Below are positions 17,701 through 24,787 of a DNA stretch of 60,508 bases, in pieces. Made by a program: the position numbers and the translations under genes. The number at the start of each line of letters is the position of its first letter. Position 1 is the stretch's first letter. The stretch comes from a virus: positions 1 to 60,508 of IMG/VR virus record IMGVR_UViG_3300030085_001554; one strand, given 5' to 3'. The notes below the pieces were generated by a model, which saw only the letters and a list, made by a program, of their open reading frames with translations, had not been told where the DNA came from and made no database searches.

Positions 17701-20084
17701 TCACCAAAAGCTTCTAGAGTCTTGAACTTAAAGTTCTTGGTGTAGCCATCGTTCTGCAGTAACCTGTACAGCAGGTCACTAGCTCCGTACATGTTGTGCT
17801 GTAGCGTGTTGGTTATGAACTCGCGCAGCTCACCATTGGCTATACGTATCTCCTCGTCGTTGAGCCTAGACTTCTTATTGATAGGGTAGATAGAACGTCT
17901 AAGAGAGTCAACGAATGTGTTTGACTTTGCAGTAGTAAATGGAGCGACGAACTTCTTGATGATCTCTTTGATGGTTGTACCCTCGTCATCGAAGAAGTTT
18001 GTTCCAAGCTCGTTGTTGTTCACTAGTGCAGATACAATCTCTATGAATCTAGTGTTGTTGATGAACGTCTTCAGCCTGAACTTGTCCTTGCCTTTGGTCT
18101 TGAACACAGCTTGGACACGATCGATACTTTCTTGTTCGGTCACACCAATCTCTATGCCCATCTCCCAAAACAGTCTACCTAAAGCAGCTTGTTGTTTTGT
18201 GTTAAGGTTAGGGCTAAGCAGTATACCTTCTTCTACACTTATTCCAACTTCTTCTGCGAGCTTTTCAATCTTTGCCTGTCGTGCGGGATTCACACGAAAG
18301 CCTCCGCCAGGAAGCTTCCGGAATATTTTCCTCGGTAGAGTAGAATTTTCTTTCCATGTAAGCTCGTATGACCTGAGCACAGACCCATCATTGGGGGAGT
18401 AGATTTTACTACTTACGACTTTGTCTTTCCCAGACTTAGTAGTCTCTACCTCAACGCGTAAGAACTCTTGAGATGCAGTGTTAAATGCGTAGAATAGTGA
18501 GGCTTGTTGGTCTGCCTCTAAGGAGTTAATGAAGTTGTAAACTGACAACATAGAAGGGATACTTTCTCCCTTCTTCTGCAGCTTGGTCAACATCTCAGTA
18601 AAATTGCTAGAGTCTGTAACGATGTTGAGTACAGTTCTGTACACTTCCATTGCAGGTATGTACGTGCGTATGCCTGTGCGGGTAGCGGCGTCGCTATCTA
18701 CAGGAATACGGGACAGAAGTATACGCTGCTTCTGAGTCAGTGTCTTACCCGGGTCCTCCTCAAGCCTAGATATAGAGTAGATACGCTCTTGGCCTTCCTC
18801 GTCTTTGAACTCGACTTCACGTTCAGTAAGTCTCAGTCCAAACTCCTGTAACAAGACAGCAGTGTCACTCCGGAATCCAGTGATCTTACGACCGTTTTCA
18901 TCCTCGAAGTCATACCAGTTATCGTATACAGCTTTGAAGTAGTCTTCTAAACCTATCTTGTCTGGGTTGTCTTCGTACTCATCTTCGAACAGCTTAGAAA
19001 TTAAGTTTCCGTTCTGGTCAAAGATTGGGGGAGAGTCGTAGATATCCTGCTCTAGTTTGTAGTCAATCAGTTCCTGGAGCTTTGACTCGTCTTCATTGGC
19101 TGCGTCGTGCAGTCTTCTCACCTTAGCAAACTCTTGGTAGCTGAGCATGTTACCGTTAGCATCGCTCATAGACAGGCGTAAGAAATAATCTCTTACCTCT
19201 GACCGCCCCTTTACTTTGGGGTCTCCCAAGAGATTCCTAGTCTTACGGCTCATCGCCTTACGTAAACCCTTACGATCTGACGGGTCCACTCTTTTCATCA
19301 GAGCGTCGTAAGAATCTACTATCATAGCAGCACCCACACGGGTGAGCTCCTCGTGCATCTGGATGTCCGTAGCAAACCTTTTAATCATGTTTGCCGTAGT
19401 GCTGCCCTTAAACTGGGTGGCTCCGCGTACGAACTTGGCTGGGATCTTGTTCGACTCTATGAGTCTGTATGCCTGTCTTGTAGTAAGCGGCTTCCCCACC
19501 AACGCTCTAACGTACGCAAGCAAGTCCTTGAAGAACTTAGCTATTCTCTGCCCCATGCCTTTGGGTGCAGACTCTGACATAGAGTAGAAGCGGAACTCTT
19601 CCGCCATCTTTTCTTCTAAGGCCAGCAGTCTGGCATCAGCATCAGATATCTTCTCCTTGAGGTCTTTCCTAGCCCTAGCGATATCCTCAGCTGTGGGCTC
19701 ACCGTATCGCTCTACCGCATCCTTGTACAGTTGTTCTCTCTGAACATCGTTGAGTGTGGTACGGAAGAAGATGTGAAACGCTTCGTGGTACTTAGCATCA
19801 AGAGGAGCAAATTGACTTAAGTGCGCAGCGCCCTCTTGCACATACCCAAATCGTAACCCACTGTCAAGACTCTCTAGTGCATTCTTAATGAAGACACTAT
19901 TGTCTCCAAAACGCTTTTGGAAGTAAGAGTTTACACGATCCGTCTGGTCGATGACAAAGGTAGTTGGGATATTACCTTGGTACTTATCCCACAGGTAATA
20001 CGCAATGTCCTCGTCGAACTTATTGATCAGACCGTCAAACTGTTTCTTGACTTCTGGGTTAGAGAGATTCGGGCAAAATGGCAT
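8742..20084 (-). CDS. Giant virion protein: RNA polymerase with two zincin domains
   Basis: A 3,780-residue protein, probably packed in the capsid and ejected with the DNA. Residues 95-170 hold a zinc-peptidase motif, YHEAFH (H100, E101, H104), with a Glu-rich helix LEEKMAEEF downstream. Residues about 1,100-1,700 are the RNA polymerase: GSDFDIDKMF carries the metal-binding Asp triad (D1579, D1581, D1583), the form known from the crAss-like phage phi14:2 virion polymerase, with LGLGHQAK (K1324) upstream as a possible part of the first barrel. An acidic linker lies near 2,298-2,367, then a second zincin YHEAGH (H2503, E2504, H2507) and 1,250 mostly helical residues ending in a hydrophobic segment (VMLIFSALTSIL) and a basic-aromatic tail. 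The start overlaps the previous stop as TAATG. Confidence 0.88.
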   Translation of the reverse strand: MPFCPNLSNPEVKKQFDGLINKFDEDIAYYLWDKYQGNIPTTFVIDQTDRVNSYFQKRFGDNSVFIKNALESLDSGLRFGYVQEGAAHLSQFAPLDAKYHEAFHIFFRTTLNDVQREQLYKDAVERYGEPTAEDIARARKDLKEKISDADARLLALEEKMAEEFRFYSMSESAPKGMGQRIAKFFKDLLAYVRALVGKPLTTRQAYRLIESNKIPAKFVRGATQFKGSTTANMIKRFATDIQMHEELTRVGAAMIVDSYDALMKRVDPSDRKGLRKAMSRKTRNLLGDPKVKGRSEVRDYFLRLSMSDANGNMLSYQEFAKVRRLHDAANEDESKLQELIDYKLEQDIYDSPPIFDQNGNLISKLFEDEYEDNPDKIGLEDYFKAVYDNWYDFEDENGRKITGFRSDTAVLLQEFGLRLTEREVEFKDEEGQERIYSISRLEEDPGKTLTQKQRILLSRIPVDSDAATRTGIRTYIPAMEVYRTVLNIVTDSSNFTEMLTKLQKKGESIPSMLSVYNFINSLEADQQASLFYAFNTASQEFLRVEVETTKSGKDKVVSSKIYSPNDGSVLRSYELTWKENSTLPRKIFRKLPGGGFRVNPARQAKIEKLAEEVGISVEEGILLSPNLNTKQQAALGRLFWEMGIEIGVTEQESIDRVQAVFKTKGKDKFRLKTFINNTRFIEIVSALVNNNELGTNFFDDEGTTIKEIIKKFVAPFTTAKSNTFVDSLRRSIYPINKKSRLNDEEIRIANGELREFITNTLQHNMYGASDLLYRLLQNDGYTKNFKFKTLEAFGEQEEDEMTNNVVETMNFETLLAARMNAFYNTGRKEAFVAMDTPGDRKRPVLIPIPKLERREQSRAFGMSTFEPALRDGLVLDLIRMQEAREQISAAVEGEGLGILVEGYHYNMVEDEDTGELVPDFSAGSWNKFNVLPKVVEVDSDGIIMNQEEEDLIEGIHYYYTKDKVAEIETDEELTAAFEGLVGEVDAAIEENFVRLARRIGGKVTKKGKVSFPLKSAGYKFLAENVDNKALGRPTEFVRNYALYDYMGRLLSRSMFRAGVNVTKDGKDYVKRAQLITTPGGKPILKGDIPSNPEYGLSPRFNASTIRDVLVSLDPETLDAYKSNIAKILGSEAAAERIVAGYLGMESTDAQAFISPKHFYEIMQGKGEVDASFEEVYRAYVAAEIGEGIWDPSVPISAMKPSYDGPVKRNEAGSDLIVNYSDKTSYIVLTDELVEGIPVLQDLLNRMEARGEFYEGMEPIEVVHAISAQKLAVVPAYEVKTGAEATPGQFAGLNVAEMDSQFLRFPEEVPIKGSKDELGLGHQAKVNMLTNIFAELDYTYNAGLDFAETVKGNQLQDIFHSAVSEKINRALAGVHKELGYDRVLEAKDEAQRQKAIEEFLPKVKAKLESLAREKGFNEGVLEALESLPFGYPTLQSKFDQLIFSIYKNDVYKQRVKGQQMVQFADLGGRFSDLGTIEADASLQENLKFLEVKDNRLAHAQVDVGAGYLVRAGIDPKVIDEARKTGDMSKINEGLKRIMGYRIPQQGKSSLLIMEVRNLLPRSHDGVIRVPPGITAMMGSDFDIDKMFILFPEIENGEKVQVPYGELKDNLEGMSELSNAQLNNVFFDTFEAVASNLNHMHEVVTPLDGPDLKVARDNAPAMFQSKELDIFSTVDAIQSTVDNMLSHRLRGIWADAVLGRNVLFGSQVEEELLEGELMTFIEDDAFTVTTSTLQQNALFEDATGAKRPTDYFMSLHLGSAVDSVKDPLQRAINDSELTAKISTYLYSRGLTPRQVSTYLNHPVVRAVTEKAKKNGQSISKSLLSGTEYKILKFAKPLGDVVLDFEEMRRQTTAYLVEDKTPTKKEYARMLQILQLINREANDLYNLYSAITPFTIDKSGTTAQNLAQFDKIDYYLTKAAGGSVYGGKALLLEILEGDAYRSSRAYWEAIQKALELASDAGFLANQPGYQMFRKAVMNMGKGSPFGEGVQKALLMGVNHHLVTKPGSPLYEQGFLDKTLVQDLLLEGEEEGSILSQLDNIKSILDDKGVFNALIDSLEPAQYEFNNTKKKKDRKRMVYVEYNNRQSRDVGQQNAIIAGWEELYFNLSGIFNEEEAAYANKFARDLLTTAIVTTGFGPGPRSMMNVLPPSILEDIGVTEHYNQEIEQLRMGRTELGVEFQDDFLVHYGAYSYSGETILSEYRKGYLGLVNIPMRIANEETVRWDKDAKSVPPKYMYVRGVGIVKATPKFIGDSTVGDVLFEVVQRRSVKGRFYEHNLRTEEGEPMDGSLVFETRGLKKLKSEDNNAPEKDDVDAEQVKTENEEVAEALGSEELTADNFSGELSEMEKGKSALSDLTSGAKTDLSQEETTKINPLTGLTEGNPTIKQLEEKIFSLQNKIAFDMFFGRNKFEQKQKVEAQIKDLQEQLGELTDDSLALPSKKKSLLNLTVAETPIGAEAKIARLTSSFAAAGVELPVVLTSLPAGTKGMVENGVITLDPAQMSEDTVYHEAGHILIDMLPEEDVRQFAAQVEKTRPDLAAMIRREYENEKLDEFGMLKEILVTAVGLEGARIERKNPSKLRILINRIMRAIGKLFGITPDAAAVLAEKMFAGDIRAMVLTGKRNPRVQKSKQLDERLDDIFEEGYQSLEKQIRMIKRKPSTLQTKAEVLKVKQLQNTLKEISENKNSIKGFLTFASYVHDQVALARAVFNDLQKAKDKPVSKEDALGMLQRIGQVKHTIDTFFSPTDRSRSLVDKLQRAVQDVIGQDLEDGNADYLFSEQILHDLNKSIAELQDLEEEYIETIAPLVADAYAAYIDPNINAKIDEVIAATRANMDTSGMSRDPDYQALKKRKKQIEETAEFDGLDPKQEWKRAVIELKIEKLQAKKLNRDNIIKELTDAHTDKSAFALWLDPMVYSSEANLQMFALALNEGNFGANRKSLAVINEAAEYYREFKDYMGDDTNKAKFFGDLIEVVEVKSRGVKGESLRQLALVQPTNTAGFYLEMQTFLQNLAKDTERPDYDPESEKSKKEYQKWILSKKGRNYFRRKAAWFAENTVEVDNAAAKLLALTNERKELIAQRKVAEDFEKPGEAAILQEYINDLNIRIRSSYDRSTQTYMGELAKPNEEKWQSEKYKKIQRTPELKKMYNFLLETYKEKQQIYGQNNPQHMNPWDNFSYILPSVRQSNVEAIGRLGLKGVIVEAKDAFVRTETDQEMYGAAVDFEGKSERYLPRYYTNPVDEKEVTRDILSSILMFSHRSHQYAEKAKLVGLVNAMADLHKQRRVIQKDDQGATLLDREAVRFKNLFEKYSVDTTATTPGDASNTVNHLMQFIDSAFYGIHKKKIEDKILGMDPTKFVGTINSMAALGSLSFNFLQIGNQFVLDNLMVREEAIAGEFFDNKDLRWAKGMFIKEGAGVGDIGKFAATSKLGKAMLHYDALVEATDSLGRDASNNKFLKAIQTGNLLALQGAVEYETAAVRMLASMKALEGKLVDKNGKVIQTEEGKDANLWDLMVETKNGVELDPRVDMEKSGFNESVFMAKLRGLYKRTNQVKGNFDASTLSRTPFGAFLMLFKNYFIPGWRKRWGHGDIYHRDLELGTVTRGMYISLGSFLRLGHENGYKFSKVWDNTASVDKMNIKRAVTEMGALGTVMLIFSALTSILDDDDEDSYAAAYIAYQARRLQTELLGYINPGEALRMFVAPMAAANRLQKYWDLVTHLALAELPYNVRQAVGAPVSEKLEKEVIYQRDSYWGEEGDRKLWGKVGKVMPIIYGFSTADTKTVEDKIRFFE

Positions 20085-23000
20085 TACTTACAGTCTTTTT
20101 TGTTTTGTTCTCCCTTCTTCTTGGCCTGACCTGCCGGTCTTTTTCTTTTTGCTGCTTTGGATGCAGGTGAGAGAAGGCTAGTTATATCAGCCGGGGGCTT
20201 GGGCTGGGCATTTCGTGTATCCATCTTTGGCTTAGGGGCAGCTACCTCTCCGGTGAGTTCGGAGTCAGACTCAAAGATATCTATTTCGATGCCGAGATCA
20301 TAATAAAAGCTCCCGTTATGCGCCTTACCATCTACCGTAAGAATAGATAACTTATCTCCTTGCGGAGTTTCAAGCTCATTGGGGTCACTTAAGTACTCGA
20401 GGTAACTGTCGTAAGACTGTCCAGTAACCTTAGAAGTATACGGTGCATTAGCATATGCTTCTTCAATGCTGACCTGTCTTCTCTTGTCTAGCAAGGCCTT
20501 GCGGAAGCTGGACAAGAAAGCTTCCTTCATCTTGTTCTGGTAGATGGACATCTCCTTACGCATTGCAGTCTGCTCTTCTTTGGACAGACCTTCTTCGTAA
20601 GGATTGAACTTACTCTTGAACGTATAGCGAACGTTACCTTCGGAGTCAGTAACAGGTATTTCTTCTTCTCCGACCGTCTCCTTCTTCTCTACGAACTTTC
20701 CTACAGAGAAAACAAAGGGCTCTCCCTTGAGCGCCTTAGCCATATCTGTGTTGAAGATTCTGACTACATCTCCATTAGCATGTTTGAAGTAGACAGTAGC
20801 GTTTGCGAACGGCTCTTGCTGTATGTAGATAGTAGTATCAGGGTTCTGGTCGTTTGAGAAACCTACAATCTCTCGAATGCTTTCTACAATGGTACTGGTA
20901 TCCTGTTGCAACAATGCTTCTATTGCACCCACAGCCTGTGAGTCCATCTGTGCAGTCGCTGCAGCTTTGATGCCGTACCCAAATCCGGGTCTGGGAGATA
21001 CGATTACAACTCTACCTGCGCGGATTCCTTCTTTAGGATCAGTCTGTATTCCAAAGATCTCGTCTACCTTATCTGCCTCCTCTTCGTTGTTCTGCATTTC
21101 AGCAGACAGTCGGACTCTACCCTTGTTGTTCATAGCAGCAATGGTGACGTCCTCCATCCCTTCGACAGCTTCTGCAATAGAGAAGAATACTCTTTCACCT
21201 GCTTCGTTTACAGTAGTGACGATGTTACCTGCACGCACACCTTTGATGCGCCCCACTACATCTTCCCCATTTACAATATTCTTTCTCTCCTCTGCTATAG
21301 GCTGTGTAGCGCTAGCACTGGGCACCATTCCGATAAGGACAGTGTCTGCTCCAACTTGTAAGTAAATGCCGATAGGAACGTTGTCGGAGGTTGTTTCGTT
21401 CTCAGAAGACCACTTGGTCTCCAGCACCTTGAACGTAACCTTCATATTCTGAAGGTCTTCTATAGGAGTGTCCTTGATGATCTGACGGTTGATAGGCAGT
21501 GGTACACCGTTGACGTCTTGCTGGTTGATGTCGTTACCTGTGCTTGTCTCCCCGTTCTCGTTAACGATAACATTGTACGTTCCCCGTTCAGTACTCAGCT
21601 CTCCGTTTGCTACACTTACTGCACCAGACTTCTTTCTGTTCTCCAGGTGTCTTTGCTGTTGCTCTTCTTTTGTAGCTGGAGAAGTACCTCTTTGCGCATT
21701 TTGGAGCCTTTGATTGTAGAAGGTTTTTAAGTTTATACCCATTGAGGCAGTTGTAGTTAAGCCCAACTGCCTAAGAGCAAACTTGCTAAACTGTTCCCAT
21801 GATGCTCCCCGCTCTAAGAACAATTCCATAGTGTCTATATACTCCTGGGCTGCTTCTTCTTGAGTTTTAGAATACTTTCCTTCATCATTTAGCAACCCCA
21901 CAGGACGTCCAACATCTACAACATCTAAGTCTTTAGTTTTTCCTAGACCAGAAGCTTGTAGATTTCCGGCAAGACTCATATTTACTTCGTCTTCAAGCTC
22001 ATCTATAGTTGTTGCTTCAAATTCGGTTTTCTTCTTCTTCTTCTTTTTTCCTGTAAGCTCCTCAAGCGCAGAAGGTCCCCTTTCACCTTGCTCTTCTGCA
22101 AGTGCAGCAGCTATCTCTGCTTCTGTGGGGGGTGCGTCTTCTGAAGGATCTTCTTTGATAGCATCTTCTTCACCAGGCACATCTTCTGCCGGACCAACCT
22201 CTTCCTCTGCGGCAGGTGCTTCCTCGGCTGGCTTTTCTTCCTTTTTCTTTTTCTTCTTAGGCTTAGTCTTAGGTTCAGCCTTGGGCTCTGCTCTTGTCAG
22301 CAGCGGGTCAAGCTGCCCATTTCTGGTACGCGCCTCAATAATCTTAGAGTAGATGCTTTTGGTCATCGCATCTTCTTCGTCATTGTATTTACGCTTAAGC
22401 TCAGCGACAGAGAGATACGCAGATTCAGTTTGTATGTCTCTAGCTAAATCGGAGACTTCTTTCTTCCGCTTGGCTATTTCATGTTTGACCTCGGCACTGA
22501 GAGGATTCTCTTCTGTGCTTACAATATCACGCAGGTCTTTTTCTGTCCTTGCATTAGCAAGTCTTTCTCTTGCTTGCTCATCGCGTTGCTGCTGTGCAAT
22601 TGCATCTTCACGTATGCGCTGACGCTCAAGAGCAGCACTTCTGCTTTCTGGACTTGCATAAAGATCATTTACAGTCTGAACTAGCTGCTTATTCTTCTCA
22701 TTAATTCGAATCAGATCTATGGCCTTTGTTGCATAGTCTGGTGCAGCATGTGGCTTTCTACGTTTAACACGCTTTAACCCACGTTCTAACTTATCTCTAA
22801 GTGCTTTGGGATCTCCCTCCAGGTCCTCTTCAGTGATGATGCCTTTGTCAGACTTGTACTCTCCAAGCTCGTTGAGCTCGCTCATAAGGCTGGTAGTACG
22901 AGTACCCCCGTCTTCAATCTCGAAGGCGTATTGTAATGCGTTGCTGCGGAGGTCATTGAAGTCTTGGAGCTGTGCGAGATGCTCTGCTATCTCTTCTTTG

Positions 23001-24787
23001 TCTGCTCTAGCACCTGGTGCAACAGGGGGACTGAACCTAGCATCAAAGTTATCCCGCAGCTCTACAAACCTGAGGATGTCATTTTTGATGCCATTGACCA
23101 GTTTGTTCTTGTCTAAGCTGTCTACGCTGTCCGGGATTCCGTAGTGCTCTCTAAACGTCTGCTCATCTTTAGCCAGCTCTTCGTCTAGCTTCTCCATGAA
23201 CAAGTCTAGCCTACCACCATCAGCAGCCAGCAAAGCTTGTTTCATGACAAGGACAGCTTGCAGATCTCTGTAGGTCTTGTGGTCTCCCTGCTCTAAAGCT
23301 TGGGACATGCGTGCAGCTATGTCTATCTGAGAATCAAGGCTCGCTGCTTTCTGCATGTAGTTGAACATCTCAGGGTCATTGAGCATGTCAACTAACTTGG
23401 TTCTTAATTCTTTCTCGCGCTTCTGAGACTCTCTGCCTGGCTTGAGGTAATGTCTACGTACAGCACCACCACCTCCACCGAGAATACCCACGATGGCACC
23501 GACCATAGTAGAGTCTAAGCCTTCTTTGGTTGAGAACGTAGTAGCATACGCTTCTCCCCAGGCGTCTATTGCTTGTGACAAGGCTCCTTCTGTGCCTGAA
23601 CGCATAAACGGGATTGAGGTTTCACGCAAGAACTGCAGGGTATCTTCTGCCGCCCCTTCTTGTATTGCAAACTGCGTGCTCTCTTGGAAAGACTCAACAA
23701 CAGCGCCTCTTCCCATGGGCTTACCAAAGTTGATCAATGCGCGTTTCGTTGGGGAGAGCTGGTCTACGGTCGACTCGTACAGTTTGGTCTTTTGGTTTTT
23801 TGTTATACCACGACCAAACCCACGGCGGGCATCGAAGTATCTAGGATTAAGTAGAGCTCTGTAGGCAACAACATTACCTAGTCCCACTACCATACTGTTA
23901 AGAGCAAACGCAGTATTAGCTACAGCTTTAGCTTCTTCTTTGGCGTCTAACTTAGTCTGTGCATCTAGGTCTTTTACTTCCACACCAGTGGCAGCAGCAG
24001 CCTGTTCCAACAACTCTTGTTCTTTACGACGCAGTGTTTCACGTGCCTCTACAGAGGCTTCTGCAAACGCAGATGTAAATCCTATGAATGCGTTCTTAGT
24101 TGCATCAATAGCTGGTGCAAGACCCGGACCCTTTGTTATTGCTTTAACAGCATCATCCACTCCTGTAACAGCAGCTTTTGTGAACCTGTGCGCCTTGAGT
24201 CCATTGCTTAAAGCCTTACCTGCCAGACGCACCCCTCCTGCAACTGTAGCAGTACTACCTATCATGCCTGCCAGATATCCAACACCATTCAGCGTTTTGT
24301 CTGCCCAGAAATTGGCGTAGCCGAGAGAAGCTAATCCTACTGCTTCTTGTTCTTCTTTTGTGTAGTAGTTAGGAAAGTTATTTTGCATCCACTCGTTCAT
24401 AGAGTCGACGTTGTTACCTATGACGTTGTCATAAAACTTACTTTTATCCCACTGTCCTACAGACTGAATGATACCTGCTACAAGTCCCGCAGTGCCGTCA
24501 ACGAATGCCCCACCTGCAGTGGTGATCATTTTTGCGGTTCCGTTAAACCACTTCTCTCCTGTGGACTGTCTCTTGGCGCGCTCTTCTTCTAAATCAAGAA
24601 ACGGAGACAAAGGAGCTCCGTATTCTTGATAGCTAGCAATTGGGTCCCTGTACTGAGGGTTAAACTGTGATTGCAATTGAACACCTGCTCCAGGAGATAC
24701 CCTTTTAACTGAAGGAAGTCCAGTGATAGGACTTACCTCAGGTACTTCAGGAAGGCCTGTAAACTCGTTGAGCGTTTGATTCTCCAT
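20084..24787 (-). CDS. Large virion cargo protein
   Basis: A 1,567-residue protein with the layout of crAss-like internal (ejected) proteins. Residues about 1-60 are Pro-rich and carry two TGLP motifs. Residues about 85-260 have Gly/Ala-rich hydrophobic segments (TTAGGAFVDGTAGLVAGII, GYLAGMIGSTATVAGG) that could insert into a membrane during DNA delivery. A long charged helical middle follows, with a Lys-run and Pro/Glu/Ala-rich low-complexity stretch near 870-980, and then a globular beta-rich C-terminal part. No enzyme motif is recognised. TAATG overlaps link it to the genes on both sides, implying coupled synthesis with the polymerase giant. Confidence 0.75.
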   Translation of the reverse strand: MENQTLNEFTGLPEVPEVSPITGLPSVKRVSPGAGVQLQSQFNPQYRDPIASYQEYGAPLSPFLDLEEERAKRQSTGEKWFNGTAKMITTAGGAFVDGTAGLVAGIIQSVGQWDKSKFYDNVIGNNVDSMNEWMQNNFPNYYTKEEQEAVGLASLGYANFWADKTLNGVGYLAGMIGSTATVAGGVRLAGKALSNGLKAHRFTKAAVTGVDDAVKAITKGPGLAPAIDATKNAFIGFTSAFAEASVEARETLRRKEQELLEQAAAATGVEVKDLDAQTKLDAKEEAKAVANTAFALNSMVVGLGNVVAYRALLNPRYFDARRGFGRGITKNQKTKLYESTVDQLSPTKRALINFGKPMGRGAVVESFQESTQFAIQEGAAEDTLQFLRETSIPFMRSGTEGALSQAIDAWGEAYATTFSTKEGLDSTMVGAIVGILGGGGGAVRRHYLKPGRESQKREKELRTKLVDMLNDPEMFNYMQKAASLDSQIDIAARMSQALEQGDHKTYRDLQAVLVMKQALLAADGGRLDLFMEKLDEELAKDEQTFREHYGIPDSVDSLDKNKLVNGIKNDILRFVELRDNFDARFSPPVAPGARADKEEIAEHLAQLQDFNDLRSNALQYAFEIEDGGTRTTSLMSELNELGEYKSDKGIITEEDLEGDPKALRDKLERGLKRVKRRKPHAAPDYATKAIDLIRINEKNKQLVQTVNDLYASPESRSAALERQRIREDAIAQQQRDEQARERLANARTEKDLRDIVSTEENPLSAEVKHEIAKRKKEVSDLARDIQTESAYLSVAELKRKYNDEEDAMTKSIYSKIIEARTRNGQLDPLLTRAEPKAEPKTKPKKKKKKEEKPAEEAPAAEEEVGPAEDVPGEEDAIKEDPSEDAPPTEAEIAAALAEEQGERGPSALEELTGKKKKKKKTEFEATTIDELEDEVNMSLAGNLQASGLGKTKDLDVVDVGRPVGLLNDEGKYSKTQEEAAQEYIDTMELFLERGASWEQFSKFALRQLGLTTTASMGINLKTFYNQRLQNAQRGTSPATKEEQQQRHLENRKKSGAVSVANGELSTERGTYNVIVNENGETSTGNDINQQDVNGVPLPINRQIIKDTPIEDLQNMKVTFKVLETKWSSENETTSDNVPIGIYLQVGADTVLIGMVPSASATQPIAEERKNIVNGEDVVGRIKGVRAGNIVTTVNEAGERVFFSIAEAVEGMEDVTIAAMNNKGRVRLSAEMQNNEEEADKVDEIFGIQTDPKEGIRAGRVVIVSPRPGFGYGIKAAATAQMDSQAVGAIEALLQQDTSTIVESIREIVGFSNDQNPDTTIYIQQEPFANATVYFKHANGDVVRIFNTDMAKALKGEPFVFSVGKFVEKKETVGEEEIPVTDSEGNVRYTFKSKFNPYEEGLSKEEQTAMRKEMSIYQNKMKEAFLSSFRKALLDKRRQVSIEEAYANAPYTSKVTGQSYDSYLEYLSDPNELETPQGDKLSILTVDGKAHNGSFYYDLGIEIDIFESDSELTGEVAAPKPKMDTRNAQPKPPADITSLLSPASKAAKRKRPAGQAKKKGEQNKKDCK

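Noticed and set aside
22020-22290. Lys-run and Pro/Glu/Ala-rich repeat in the 1,567-residue protein as a possible DNA repeat
   Set aside because: It is low-complexity coding sequence with no exact repeat unit and keeps the reading frame.
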